Source: Epiperipatus broadwayi (Eukaryota; Onychophora; Udeonychophora; Euonychophora; Peripatidae). Taken from it: a stretch of 64,000 bases of DNA. The stretch spans positions 313,893-377,892 of the forward strand of contig JAQFVV010000356.1 of NCBI GenBank assembly GCA_028023455.1. The letters run 5' to 3'. Shown piece after piece: positions 1 through 11,730 of this stretch (position 1 is the first letter of the stretch; every line of letters starts with the position of its first letter). Position numbers and translations under genes: made by a program. The notes under the pieces were generated by a model, which was given only the letters and a program-made list of their open reading frames with translations, was not told where the DNA came from and did not search any database.

Positions 1-405
1 GTTTAAGGCTCAAATGGGATCTTTAACAACAAGGGGACATACACATCAATGGAAAAATATGGGTGATTTAGTCTGCAAGTTATGTAAGGAAGGCATAGAA
101 AATATTAGGCATCTGTTTCTTCAATGAAAATGCTTGGAAGCAGAAAGAGTACAAATAATGAAGTTATGGTAGAATAAATATGAACAAAGTGATTATACAA
201 AAAGTGAGTTATTGGTTTTTATGCTGGGTTTGGGAAAAGATTATGTTGTGGAAATGGGATGAAGCAGATTATGGGAAAACTTAGGATGAAGAATGGAAAA
301 GGAGGGTAAAGTGGCTAACAGGTTTCTCTGGGCATAATTGCTGAGAGATTCCTGACTCTGTATAAGGAGAAGTCACAGTGCATCACATCACATCACATAT
401 GAATG
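1..405 (+). mobile_element. 3' end of a non-LTR retrotransposon, copy 1 (cut by window edge)
   Basis: This is the 3' end of the same non-LTR element that follows it. It aligns base by base with 2995-3440: both encode a C-terminal Cys-Cys-His-Cys-like segment (KLCKEGIENIRHL, then a residue block ending AERVQIMK), then a stretch ending in the words ttcctgactctg. Copy 1 has internal stops and lacks about 39 bp that copy 2 carries around 3222-3260. It ends in a short CATCA-type repeat (about 380-397), the sort of simple 3' tail seen on many LINEs. The 5' part lies outside the window. It is non-coding today. Confidence 0.8.
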
Positions 406-720
406 CCTAGTTAAGAATATATAGAGTTTCAAAACAAGGGGGAAATAGTAATGGGGATAGGAGATATGAATGGGCATATTGAAGAAATTGATGATGTAGG
501 TAACAAGAATGGACAGCTTTTGAAGAATGTTTGTCAGAAAGTGAATTTGAACGTTGGAAATTTATCAAATATTTATGAGGGACAATATACATGGTACAGA
601 AATAATATATTTCACACAATAGATTATGTATTAGTAGAAAAAAAAGAAAATGAATAAAGTATGGAATATTAAAGTATTTGATAATGAAGTGATAGTATGT
701 AATCATAATTTTTTTATAAT
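406..720 (+). pseudogene. APE-like endonuclease fragment of LINE copy 2
   Basis: In LINEs this domain nicks the target DNA to prime reverse transcription. The readable frame from about 409 to 656 contains GDMNGH, matching the GD-x-N-x-H endonuclease box, a conserved tryptophan in TWYRNN, and TIDYVLV, matching the S/T-I-D-Y-V/I box. A following CNHNF near 699-713 corresponds to the terminal SDH box with the serine and aspartate lost. The amino-terminal catalytic glutamate region is absent because the copy is 5'-truncated. Stops follow the IDY box. Confidence 0.72.
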
Positions 721-1477
721 AGAAATGGTTAGTAATGTGATGGAAAATAGTAATAAAAGTAGATAGTGAAAGATGTGGATGGAGAATGAATGATAAGAAT
801 AAGTTAGAAGAATATAAAATACAAATTGAAGAAATTATGGAAGAGTTGGTTGGGGGTGAAGTAGAAAAAGTGGCAAATAGGGTTTTAGGTGAAAATATTT
901 AGAAGAATAAAAATAATTGAAAAGTGAGAGTTAATAAAAGTGTAAAACAGAGAGGGAAAGCATGCAGAGAATATAAGTGTGCTATTAAAAACAAAGAAAG
1001 TGAGAAAGATGTTAATGTTAAATGTGAAGAATATTTTTTAAAAAAAGAAGTTGGCTAAAATAGATAATTATATAGAGAGAATGAACTAAAATAGATAATT
1101 ATATAGAGAGAATGAAATCAAATAGTAAATTGTTGAAGGATATTAATAAAAGTGGAAGAGTTAGAAAATTTTTTGAAAATACATTAAAAGAAGGAATGTA
1201 TGAGAGAGAGAAATAGTATTACTAGATAATGAGGGAATATAGTGTAACTCTAAGTATGTAATGGATATAGAAAAATGTTAGGTGTGAAGAACAGAATGAT
1301 AGCAAACATAAAAGCATAGAGTAATGGAAATAATAGGTTTACAGAAAATGAACTGAATGAGACAAAGAGGAAATTGAAAAGTAGAAAGGCAAGAAGTTTA
1401 TATGAGATAGGTAGCAGATCTTTGCAATGAATTTATTTAGGACATAGGCAAAATTAAACCTATTATCATGTTTTAAT

Positions 1478-2340
1478 AAGATGGCACAGAAGAGAGATTT
1501 TCAGGATAGTTGGAGTAATACAAAAGTAAGGCTATTATTTAAAGGGAAAAGTAAGGATCATAGAAAGTTAAATAATTATAGACCAATAGCAGTAATGTCA
1601 GTGTTATGTAAAGTTTTTGTATATATAATGGCTGAAAGAGTCACAAAATGGGTGGAAGAAAATAATATAGTGGGGAAAATGTAAGGACATTTTTTATTAG
1701 ATGGGTATATAGAAGATAGTATATTTGTATTTGCACAAATTATAGATATGGTAAAAATACAAGTAGACAGTTATATGTTTATAGATATAGAGAAAGCATA
1801 TTATAGACTAAATAGAAACAGATTATAGGTAAATTTTGTAAATTTGAGAATAGATGGAGCTTTAGTGATCTTATTAAGAGATTGTATGAAAATAATTACT
1901 AGACATATCAACTAGGGAATATATAATTAGTTAAAGTTAAAAATGGGTGGGACTAAGGCAAGGATGCCCTATGTCACCTATTTTTTATTTTTTTTTATTT
2001 GAGAGAAATGGAGATAGAAATAGAAAGACTAGGAAGAGAGGTAGATTTATCATTAATAAATGGCAATGGAGTATATACATTATTGGGTATTTTATTTGCA
2101 GATGATATCTTCTTGTGCATAGAAAGAAAGGAAGCTATGGATGTTATGCTGAGGACATGGGCAAGAGTGCATAAAGAGATGGGGATTAAATTTAGTTGAG
2201 AAAAATCAAAAGTAATGATGATTAATTGTGAGGAAAGAGAACACAAAGAATATTTATTGGGGGATATAAAGTGTGATGAAAAGGTATACCTATTTGGGAA
2301 TCAACTTAAGTAATCAGTTAAATTGCTTGAATGAATGGGA
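1478..2340 (+). pseudogene. Reverse transcriptase region of LINE copy 2
   Basis: This region copies element RNA into DNA in the LINE life cycle. Visible RT blocks in order: LLFKGKSKDHRKLNNYRPI near 1528-1584 (block 1-2), FIDIEKAY near 1780-1803 (block A, with Y in place of the usual D after AY), GLRQGCPMSP at 1950-1979 (block B) and FADDIFLC from 2095 (catalytic YxDD-like box, both aspartates present). The blocks lie in different frames, so several frameshifts have occurred. A KYLGI-like box can be traced near 2283-2310 across a further shift. The enzyme is dead, but the order and spacing are normal for a LINE RT. Confidence 0.82.
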
Positions 2341-2539
2341 GAAAAAATTGATAAATGAAGCAAAGAAAAGAAATGGACTGATAAAGAAATTAAGTGTTTT
2401 CATATAATAAATATGACATAGCTAGAATTGTATTGAAGGGAGTAGTAGTAGCAGAGTCAACATATGATAATGATGCATTATGTGTTAATAAAGGGGGCTA
2501 CATTACTTAAAAAATATAAAGAAAAGTAGGAAGGCATGT

Positions 2540-3330
2540 ATCAAATACAGATGTGTGGTTGGCAAAGAAGGCAATTCAAGGAGAAATGGGATGGTCAAGT
2601 TTTATATGAGAGATCCAAAAAGCAAAATAAAAATGTTTGATAGATTGCAGTTTGTGGATAATAAGAGAATAGCCAAAGTAATATTTAAATGGTTTATGAA
2701 TAAAGGGCAAGCAACAAGATGGGTAAGAAAGGTAGTATGGCATGCAAAAGATTTGGATAAGGAATTTATGTCAATATACTTATACAAAAAATATGATGAT
2801 TGTGTTAGGAGAATTGTTGAAATATTATAGTGGCAAAGAATGGAATAGAAGAATAGATGCATTAATAAAGAATAGAGAGTTGGAGAGATGGAGAACTAGC
2901 ATGAAGAGTAAAAAGAGTTTAAATATATATAGACGTAAACAGAATATTGGGTGTGAGTTAATATATGATAATAGCAAAGAAAGTAGTTTCCTGCTTTAGG
3001 CTTGAACAGGATCTTTAGCAACAAGGGAATATACACATAAATGGGGAACTATGAGTGATTTAGACTCCAAGTTGTGTAAGGAAGTCATAGAAAATATTAT
3101 GCATTTGTTAATTGAATGTAAATTCCTGCAAGCAGAAAGGGTACAAATAATGAAGTTGTTGAATAAATATAAACACAGTTATTTTGCAGAAAGTGGGTTT
3201 TTAATTTTTATTCTGGGTTTGCAAAAAGATAAGGGGGGATTTATATATAAAGACCATGGAGTTGACAAAGATTATGTTGTGGAAATGGGATGGAGCAGAC
3301 TATGGAAGAATGTAGAAAAAACTTAGGGTG
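2540..3330 (+). pseudogene. C-terminal domain of LINE copy 2 with Cys/His motif
   Basis: Downstream of the RT two frames carry recognisable LINE tail protein. The first is a basic stretch with conserved tryptophans around 2555-2830. The second is a segment around 3051-3330 with a Cys-x7-His-x4-Cys pattern (KLCKEVIENIMHLLIECK). Copy 1 carries a related segment. This Cys/His element resembles the C-terminal CCHC-like finger of several LINE clades. Frameshifts separate the blocks. Confidence 0.6.
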
Positions 3331-3450
3331 AGGAATAGAAAGAGAAAGTAAAGTGGCTAACAGGTTTTCCTGGGCATAGTGACTGAGAGATTCCTGACTC
3401 TGAATAAGAAGCCACAGAATATGGGATCACATCCCATCGCATGAAACAAA

Positions 3451-6400
3451 AGAGGATGTCAGATTTTATTAGCATTAAAGACTAAAATAAAAAAATTTTT
3501 TTAACTTTATTACTATCTTGCTTTATTTAAAAAAATGATATATTACTTTTAGAATTACTTTTATATTTTGATTGTATGCTTTAAAACAAAATTTATTCCA
3601 ATCAGTGTCTAATATGTTCTCCAAATATGTTTCTCTGGATAATAAAATTGTTCTTCATTTTTATTCTAGATGAAAATATAAAGATCTTATATGTCTTCAT
3701 AAAATCATTAATCAACAAGTTATTCTATCTAATATATTTTCTACTATTATAATTAGGTTTTATGAGCATGATATTTGGTTTGCTTTTGTCTGTTATATTC
3801 AAACTTATTATTCCAATGTCCTTAAATTTTCTCCTTTATTCAGGCTACCCTCTTTATACAATCAAATTTTGGGTAATATTAATTATTTCAATTTAGATTA
3901 TAAGAAATTTTCTAATATTATTAAATTCATATGTCATGGTTGATTAATTTAAATTTAATTTATTCATTTATATATGTATTTTTAATTACTTTTTTTTTGT
4001 TACTTCCTTTTATTGTTATGTTATATGCATTATGTTTATCCCTTTTATTTTTTTAATATGTAAACTATAATCGATTATATGTTGTTGATTAGCACTTAAA
4101 TAAATAAATTGAATTGAATTGAAAATTGAACTCATACATAAAGATTTTAAGGGAAATATGTTGTTGTTTTTTGTTAAAAGGTACAATTGGGAAAAAAAAA
4201 GAAGAAAAATAAACAAATAAGATCCATGTGCATATTTTAACGTAAAGGAGAATGCAGTACACACTAAGTTTGACAATTGTCAAGTAGTAAGGGTTTAAAT
4301 TGTTTTCATCTTTTGTTTTAACTTCTAATTAGATATCCATTTACCAGTCAATAATAGCTAATTAGTAGAATTGAATCTCTAATGGTCATTTTGAAAAAAG
4401 TTTCTAAGCTTCATTGGAATCTAAATATTTTTCAATTATCTAACTTAGTTTCAATTCCAGATTAAATATATAATATATGGATGAAAAACTGCTTAGAGAA
4501 AAAATATCATGTATTTATATCATATTATTATTTTTTTATTTTTAATTAACCACAAGAGTAATTTTATTATATATTTTATTTGTGTACATAAAAGATTATT
4601 CTTTTTTTATGTTATAATTTTATTGAGTTATTTATTTTTGGTATTGAATAAAAAAAAAAAGAGTGGGGGAGAACAACTTTACATGTCCTTTTTTCTATTT
4701 CTATTTAATAAATACATTTTAATAACTTCGATTTTTTTTAATCCTTACTATTGACATATTGTCTTAGTATTTTTTTTTAAATTTAAATAGTGACAGCTGG
4801 ATTTCTTTATCAAATATTAATTTCGTTACTCACAAAAGTTAGCCATCAAGTAAATATTTAGCAAGTTATATATACTGAATCAAAAATTATTTTCAAATAT
4901 AGTAAAAATATAAAAATCAAAAAATTGTAAGTTTAGATAGAAAGAGAGCAAATGTGTACTCTAAAAAGTTAAATTATGTAACTAGACATAATATAGCTAA
5001 ACAAATGTTAGCATTTTATTACTATAATAAACTAACGTTAATTATATAGATGAACAAATCATAATTTAATATTCACAATACGAATGAGTGGTCACAATAT
5101 TTTTTTGAAATTTTTTTTGTTTCATCACTAGAACAGTGGGTGGATGAACCAAAATGGATACACTGCTGTGGTTGTACCAGTACTAAAGTTATAAAAATAA
5201 TTGATCACTTATGTGAGCCAAAACTTTGAAAAAAAACTAAAAAAATTGAAAGTTTATTTCAATGCTGTGCCATAATTTCATATCTCTTGTCGAATTTTCA
5301 AAATAGATACCATCTCACAAAAAAAAAAAAAGAGAGAATTACAGAATATGTTTCAACTCTCTGTGACTTGAGTAAAACGTATGATTTTTGTGATTTTTTT
5401 TTTTTTAGAAAAAATTGCTTGAATAAAATTTGATGGCTATTTTTAATGATTGTTTCTGACAACAATTGTTGATTAACCTTTGCCTTTATGTACAAAGATG
5501 CAATTAGAAAAAAACTGATTTTTAAAATAGTTTTAACACAAAGAGATTTGAGAATCCTAAATCTTATCATTTTCAAAACCTTCTTTCCTTCCAGAACTTC
5601 CCACTCTTCCAAAAAGAAAATTTTTTCCTAGTAAAAAGATAGAATGGCACTTATTAATATATCATGTTTTTATATGACATTAAATTGCTGATAATTTGTG
5701 AAAAACTAAAACAATCTGAAAATGAAAAGACCTTATTTAGAATTTTTTGTTGACTTTTCCTCTCAGTTATCTTATTTAAATGCAACATTGATGTGATTGT
5801 CCATGGCAGTTACTTAATGTCAGCTGATATGAATCAATGCTTGTTATTGGTCACTTTGGTTTTAAAATTATATTATTCTTTTAAAAGATGGACCACACAC
5901 TTGGAAAGATGGTTGACATGCTATCTTTACTTATAATTATCTTTTGGTTTAACCACAGCTATCTAACATGGTAAAGTTGTACTATTTTTTTTCATTCAAA
6001 CTATATCATCTATAATAAATTTTGGAGCTATGGTTATCTTTATTTGACATTGGTTTAATTATATAAAAAATATGAAATAGATGTGGTCTTATGTGTATTG
6101 CCTTAAATAGTCCAACTATAGATTTTCTTATTTTCATTTCTGGAATGAGTACTGTCTAATTTGCTATCCTCTAAACATATTTTATTTTTAAAACTCAATA
6201 TTCTTGCAGCATTAAGACCTGCAATTTGTATGGATATTTTAATAACATTCTATTTTTAAAATGTCTGAACAAAAAATAAAGTCTGCTTCAGGAGATTACT
6301 GTTATTTTTACAAATAACATTATTTTAATTTTTGCTAAATGTAATTATAATTTCAGTATGTGTTTTTTTTTTAATTTTTAATTATTCTTTTTACAATTTT

Positions 6401-6494
6401 ATATATATATATATAATCTTTGAGCATTTATATACTTTTGTTTTAAAAAATATTTTTATTAATGTCATAAAATATAGTATATACCTTTAAAAAA
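3451..6494. other. A+T-rich non-coding DNA with a possible LINE tail at 4085-4125
   Basis: No gene is visible. At 4085-4125 the sequence runs into repeated AAATTGAATTG-type words after a TAAATAAATAAA stretch, which looks like the simple 3' tail of another, otherwise unrecognisable, plus-strand non-LTR element. The preceding few hundred bases could be its 3' end, but I see no conserved protein motif. The rest is homopolymer-rich DNA; open frames here are short and low complexity. Confidence 0.4.
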
Positions 6495-6536
6495 ACACAC
6501 ACGCGCGCGCGCATATATATATATATATATATATAT
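6495..6536. repeat. Compound dinucleotide microsatellite (AC)(GC)(AT)
   Basis: Consecutive short runs of AC, then CG/GC, then about eleven AT units. The CG-rich middle can favour left-handed DNA, which is inference only. Confidence 0.95.
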
Positions 6537-6854
6537 GCGTCTGTAACCAATCAATCAAATTTCCCATTTAAAAGAGCAGTCCTCAATTTGAGACATACTA
6601 TATGATAAACTATTTTTAATGCAAAAAATTTTGACTACACTTTTTCATTATAAACACAGTTTAGGTAAGATTTTACCCTCATCAGAGAATACAAGCTTAG
6701 ATATACGTGAATATTACAGCAGAAAAATTGTCCAACTTTATATATTATGACTGATTATTTTTGATTTTATAGCTTGAACATATTCACAGTCAGTCATTCT
6801 TATGTAGTGTTTAACAGATTAAACTAACACATGCACACATCATATAGGATGATG

Positions 6855-7218
6855 ATAAACTATATCCACATTATAAAACTTTGAATACAGCCTTTCAAGT
6901 TCCCTTCAGCTATCCACTCTATCTCATATAACCGATACACATGGCACACATATGAAAAAGATAAATGTTCTTCAATAAACATATTTCATGTTGAGCCAGC
7001 ACTCATCATCTGGTTCAGATCATCATCTCCCACACACACATATATAATCAGTATTTGGTTTATATTAAGATAGTAAATCTTCAAACTTTAATGGACAGGA
7101 TTCCAACTACTCCATCCTCCAACTCTTCAGCCATCCATACCATTGAAAATATGATGATGATATACCCAAATCCCTTGTTGATGCTAATATTATTGTCATG
7201 CCCATGTTGATCTTGTAT
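6855..7218 (-). mobile_element. Hammerhead repeat family B, decayed partial copy
   Basis: Read on the minus strand, this matches the 473-bp family B unit at 20038-20905. It starts with the word for 'atcaacatgggc' near 7210, then the block around 7090-7150 (Ctccaactcttc and tccatcc), the hammerhead (about 6970-7024) and the downstream stretch ending near 6855. It is more diverged than the 20-kb copies. The ribozyme core has C3 replaced by A (AUGAUGA in place of CUGAUGA), and stem II has mismatches, so it should not cleave. Only one partial monomer is present. Confidence 0.7.
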
Positions 7219-7739
7219 TTCAAAAAAATATTATAACACTTAATAAAATAGTAAATATTACTAATTACTGCACTATATATATTAGTCTATTTTTCTAGTA
7301 TGGGATTCAGGTGTTCCAAATATTTATTACAATTGATGAAGTTTGATTCATTTTTCAAAAGCATGTATGATAAAAAGGAGGATATTGAAATATTTATAGT
7401 AGTGATTAATTTACAATATGATAGATTTTAAATTAAATGTCATTACTTATACAGATGAATAGATTTTTCATATGTATAGATAGATAGATAGTAAAGCCAC
7501 AATATATGCTGAATTAATATTTACTATATCAAGATTAATACTCAAATGCCTGGTTTATTGGGTATCTGAAATATTCTCTATTCAAAGTACAAGACAAAAA
7601 AATTTAAAAAAAAGTATGTGTCATCTCTCTATAACTCTTTTTTTTTTTATATAGAGGTTTATCTCAAGTATTTTATACATAAAGCCTGAATTTTAAAATC
7701 AATCACATTACTTTTTGAAACTATTTTTTTAAAATTGAT
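7219..7739. other. A+T-rich spacer with a single foldback arm at about 7535-7603
   Basis: No gene is seen. The stretch 7535-7603 resembles the left arm of the foldback at 8119-8323 (both contain 'gattaatactcaaa'), so it is probably a half copy of that repeat. Confidence 0.45.
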
Positions 7740-8015
7740 TTACATTCTTTTAATTGTAATTTTAAAAAGGATTTTACCTTTAATATATGTACAGTATTGA
7801 TCTTATAATAGCTGAATGTTGTCCTGTTGAGTACTGAGGATAGTCTCAAACTCAAACACAAGGTAGAGACTTGAAAAGATAAGAGTGGCTGCCTTACATG
7901 ATTGAGTTATTATAAGATCAATGCTGTACACATATTAAAGGTAAAGTCCTTTCTCTTTAATTACATATGATCTCTATGCTTAGTAAATACACTTGAATAT
8001 TACATTCTTTTAATT
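7740..8015. mobile_element. Foldback (MITE-like) element between 16-bp direct repeats
   Basis: Two arms of about 55-60 bp, 7759-7812 and 7905-7963, are reverse complements with few mismatches; both carry the TTTAATAT and TTGATCTTATAATA words. They enclose about 90 bp. The 16-bp word ttacattcttttaatt occurs at 7740-7755 and again at 8000-8015, outside the arms, and may be a target-site duplication. No coding capacity. I cannot assign a superfamily. Confidence 0.6.
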
Positions 8016-8118
8016 GACATTTGTGAAACTTTTTGATTCACACACTGTCAGTACCAATTCAAATAGTGAAATGTGTAAATGTAAGATATTTCCAGTGATT
8101 TATATTATGTAATACATT

Positions 8119-8323
8119 GAGATTAATACTCAAACTACTAGTTTACTAAGTAAATGAAATATTTTCAATCCAAAGCATGAGGCAACCTTTCAGATAAGCC
8201 TCTATATAAGAAAATGAGGTAAAGAAAGAAGATAGCTTGTTTTTTCTCTAATAAAGTTTTGTCCTGTGCTTTGGATTAAGAGTATTTTATTTATCTAATA
8301 AACCAGTAGTTTAAATATTAATC
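8119..8323. mobile_element. Foldback element with ~65-bp arms
   Basis: The left arm at about 8120-8184 and right arm at about 8261-8323 are reverse complements with scattered mismatches; shared words include ATCCAAAGCA and ACTACTAGTTTA/ACTACTGGTTTA. About 75 bp lies between the arms. A half copy is at 7535-7603. No protein is encoded. Confidence 0.6.
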
Positions 8324-9815
8324 TTGTCTTATTTGTATTTGTTCCAATTTTGTTTTCAATTTTTATGAATATTTGGAACTGTTTATAATGATTTAATAAA
8401 TCAGGAATCAAGTTATTATGTGAATTTGATCATGGAATTGTTTATTTAATTCAATTAAAAGTGAAAATAAAACATCTCTTTCAATTCTAGATTTATATTA
8501 TGGTAATAATTGTATTAGTTTTGCCAATTCAAGTGCTGATCTACAGAATGTATTTAGTTTTTTGATTGTAACATATAAAGACTTTTGTTTTAATATTAAT
8601 GCTATAAAAAAACACATGTTCCTCATCAGCTAATTATGTTAGAAAAATCTCCCGCAACATTTAGCTTAAATGGTTATCATCTAGAAGATGTGTATTTGTT
8701 TAAAGTATTTGGTAGTTTGTAATTAGAAAATGGGATTTAGATATTAAAATGTAGCACAGATTTCAAGGCACTAATGCTTTTAATAAATTAAAAGATAGAC
8801 TGTTTCATCACAGTAAAATAATTATGGAATCTAAATTATCTGTAAATATAACTTTTATTTTGCATAAGTTATTTAAATAAGCAATTATTTAATCTAGCGC
8901 ATTTACAATTATATTACATTCAAGACTTATAAATCCTATTGATATAACATAAAAGCATTACAAAAGTTTCATCAAGGATCCTTTGTAAAATTTCAATAAT
9001 ACAATGCCAAGATTGTAAGATTAAATATTCTTCAGCTTTCTAAATATCATATTATTGACTTTGCAAATATAAAATAACATCATTTTCGAATTGTACAAGT
9101 GAAATAAATGAGTCATACAAGAGTCTCTAAAATAATATTTTATTTTGAACTTGTATTGATTTTCATGTGCAATGTTGACCTTGTTTGTGGTATAAAGATT
9201 ATCTCAAAAATATTCTAAAGAAATGCAATGTTGATTGTGTTCACTGTAAAAGATATACAAAAAATAGAATACATTTTAGGATTATAATTAGATGTAGTAC
9301 TGAAATATTTTTAAAAAAAGTTTCCTGCAGAAGTTAAAATGAAGAATCACAAAATATATTTGTGGTTCACAGAATGGTTTGTATTGTTATCTGTAAACTT
9401 ATCTCTAGTGTATTATTATTATTTTAAATGCTTTTATATACTTTTCTCTTGGAGTTGAAATGGCCCTACTCATTTTCAAGTAGCTGATGTTGATGACAAT
9501 GTCATTATATTAGCTGATAACTTCAAAAAATATATATGCAAGTGGATATATTAAAAAATGTTAGGACAGAGAAAAAGTGTAAACACGTTTGAGCATATTT
9601 ATATACAATTATCACACTGATGCTTTAGTTGGCTATAGCCTTATGTAATGTGGTAAAAAGAATAACTCTGTAGACATTATTATAAGACCTCATTAACAAA
9701 TCAACTCAAATACTATATTTAAATTTAATATTTTTAATGGTGAATATAGATGTAAATTAATTAGTAAATATGATCACTATTATATAGAGAGAAGTTAAGT
9801 CCACAATCTAAGTGC
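8324..9815. other. A+T-rich non-coding DNA
   Basis: No gene, repeat array or recognised element seen. Confidence 0.5.
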
Positions 9816-9973
9816 AGCAACCAATCAGATGCGGCTTTGCAGGCTAAATGAAATCAATAGCAAATCTGGCCAAACTACCACTAATCAAAACGAAGGGACG
9901 CTTCCTTTTGATTAGTGATGCCTTGGACAGATTTGGCACTGTTTCCATTCAGCTACACGTCTGATTGGTTGAT
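9816..9973. mobile_element. Foldback (MITE-like) element with ~70-bp terminal inverted repeats
   Basis: The ends are the inverted word CAACCAATCAGA. The left arm runs to about 9890 and the right arm from about 9906, meeting at a short non-repeated centre after ACTAATCAAAA. The element is less A+T-rich than its surroundings and encodes nothing. It is flanked by TATA-rich DNA, so a short target duplication cannot be recognised. Compare the foldback at 27433-27618, which shares an inner TGATTAG-like word. Confidence 0.7.
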
Positions 9974-10062
9974 ATATATATATTGGATATTTATTTATAT
10001 ATTAATTGTTTTTAAAAGACTTTTATATATGTAAAAAAAACATTTATATAAAAAAGATTTTA

Positions 10063-10506
10063 AAAAATGGGAAAATATGGAGGTGTTTATTATATCTATA
10101 AAGATAGTACATACGAGACAGAGAAAGGTGAATAACTCCGTGTTTGTAAATTTTAAAAATCAGATATATTAATCTTTAACTGAGGTTTAAAGTTTATATC
10201 TGTGCTAGAGATAATCTCTAGTTTCGAAAATGATTAGTAATAATCATAAGTGTATTTATCTGAAATGGATGGCGTCAAAGTTGTGAGTGGAGAAAGTTTG
10301 ACAATGGTAAATGAAAATTAACAATTTACTCTCGATAAATACTTTGCATATAATAAAGATATATATGAGAGATAGTGACCTGGGCCAACTGATGAGTGCT
10401 GGTTCAGCACGAAATGCATCTTGGGGGTCATTTGTCTTTTATTATATTTTTATTTATGTGAATTTAAAAAGAATGAGGAAGTATGGAGGTGTTTATTATA
10501 TCTATA
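10063..10506 (+). mobile_element. Hammerhead repeat family A (retrozyme-like), locus A1
   Basis: The word tatggaggtgtttattatat occurs near 10075 and again near 10481, about 406 bp apart, so a full monomer plus part of a second is present. The monomer includes a complete hammerhead ribozyme at 10375-10431. Locus A2 (61116-61645, minus) is homologous. The word atcagatatattaatcttt lies 216 bp upstream of the ribozyme here and 215 bp upstream there. No protein is encoded; an open frame across the ribozyme is incidental. Direct-repeat dimers with one hammerhead per monomer are the hallmark of retrozymes. Movement by an RNA circle and borrowed reverse transcriptase is inference. Confidence 0.75.
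10375..10431 (+). ncRNA. Type I hammerhead self-cleaving ribozyme (family A), structurally intact
   Basis: Core C-U-G-A-U-G-A at 10389-10395. Stem II is GUGCUG (10396-10401) with a GUU loop and CAGCAC (10405-10410), six perfect pairs. G-A-A at 10411-10413 is followed by a very short stem III, AUGCAU (10414-10419). The cleavage nucleotide is C10420. Stem I pairs CCAA 10385-10388 with UUGG 10421-10424; after an internal loop (UGGG opposite G), GUGACC 10375-10380 pairs with GGUCAU 10426-10431. Every conserved core position is present. A loopless short stem III is known from animal retrozyme hammerheads, which are thought to cut best as dimers. Predicted cut: after C10420. Confidence 0.88.
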
Positions 10507-11730
10507 TATATAGTCTTAAAACAAATTTCGATTCTTATTGTGGCTATGCATAACGCACAAGATTTTTTTTTCACATATGATCTATTAGTTTCCAAATATG
10601 CTGTTTATTTGAATCATTAGATACATCATTCACTGATCTTGATCATATTGCCCATAGTTATTAATAAAAGAGAGTTTGTAAGTTATTGTGTTTGCATTAT
10701 TAAGAATTTATTTGTACTTTGTAAAACTTAAAGTTCATATTACTGTCAGTATTGGGATTGCCAAATATTTTTTATTAATTCTATTTTGTTTTATGAGCTG
10801 TCTTCATTTGGTATATTTGGTAATGGCAAAATCCCTCTCACTGACCAAGTATATCTTTTAAAATATTTAAGGTATTTGAATCCTGAGAAAGAAAATTAGT
10901 AGTTGGCAATCATAATTTTGAATTTATGGTAATTTTTATGCCCAAGTTATTTATAATGCTTTGATTTGAGTTATGTTTACCTTCATGGTTTTGTTGATTC
11001 AGTATAGCTTTAAGATGTAAATTTCTTCTCTAGTTTTTAAAAACTTATAGTTTATTTTAACTTCATGGTTAAGTATTCTGGTTTAGTCAAGCTTGGAATC
11101 TATATTTTGTTTTATTTTATCTTACTGTCATTTAACACAATACTAGTTTTATAGTTCAGGATCTCATTCTTCATCATCAACATTGTTCTCATATTTCATC
11201 TGGATCTTTCTTTTATTTCTTCATCCTCATTTTATCTTAATTCATTATCATAATTGATTCATCCTTCATTGGCTTCTATTCTATCATTATTTTAATTATT
11301 CATCATCCTAACACATTTTTTCTCTTCCCCTCACTCTTACACTCATTCATTTTCATCATTTAATTATTATTTCTTTTTATCATCCATTTAGTCATGTACA
11401 TCCTAATTCATTTATCATCTAACTCATAATCTGAATTCAATATTCATTTTATAGACTTGATTATTAAATATTTATAGGATTTGCATATTATGTTTATCTA
11501 ATAATATTTTGCTTATGGATTTTAAAGCTAGTTTAACCTATGTCAATACTAGAAGTTATTATCTTCATGGACACTTTGTGATCTCCCTTAGAGTTACCAA
11601 TTCATGCTAGTCTAGTTGGTTTTAAGAAAATAATATTTTTATTTTAACATTATTTTTTATGTATATATTTTTATTATCCATGTAGAGATGGTTACAATAT
11701 ATACATACATTTGTGTAGAGTTGTATTATA
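10507..11730. other. A+T-rich non-coding DNA
   Basis: No gene seen. A run of TCATCATT/CATTTTATC-like pyrimidine-rich words occupies about 11160-11420 but forms no regular array. Confidence 0.45.

Larger units (their letters stand above)
406..3450 (+). mobile_element. Non-LTR (LINE) retrotransposon, copy 2, 5'-truncated and decayed
   Basis: A 3-kb plus-strand retrotransposon begins immediately after the tail of copy 1. In order it holds an APE-type endonuclease remnant (about 406-720), a linker, a reverse transcriptase (about 1480-2330), a C-terminal domain (about 2555-3330) and a 3' end with CATCA-like words near 3428-3440. The frame is broken repeatedly by stops and indels, many consistent with drift toward A+T. 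The N-terminal half of the endonuclease and any ORF1 are missing. The RT motif GLRQGCPMSP resembles L1/Tx1-like and I-like clades more than CR1 or RTE, but I do not assign a superfamily. It cannot encode a working protein. Confidence 0.88.

Noticed and set aside
6590-6740. Minus-strand ctgatgagggtaa ... ttacctaaac, hammerhead-like
   Set aside because: A stem II can be drawn, but GAAA is replaced by UAAA and no matching stem I or cleavage strand is visible. Possibly a dead relic; not supportable.
10311-10553. 80-codon plus frame at locus A1
   Set aside because: It runs straight through the hammerhead and its homologue at 61 kb does not keep the frame.
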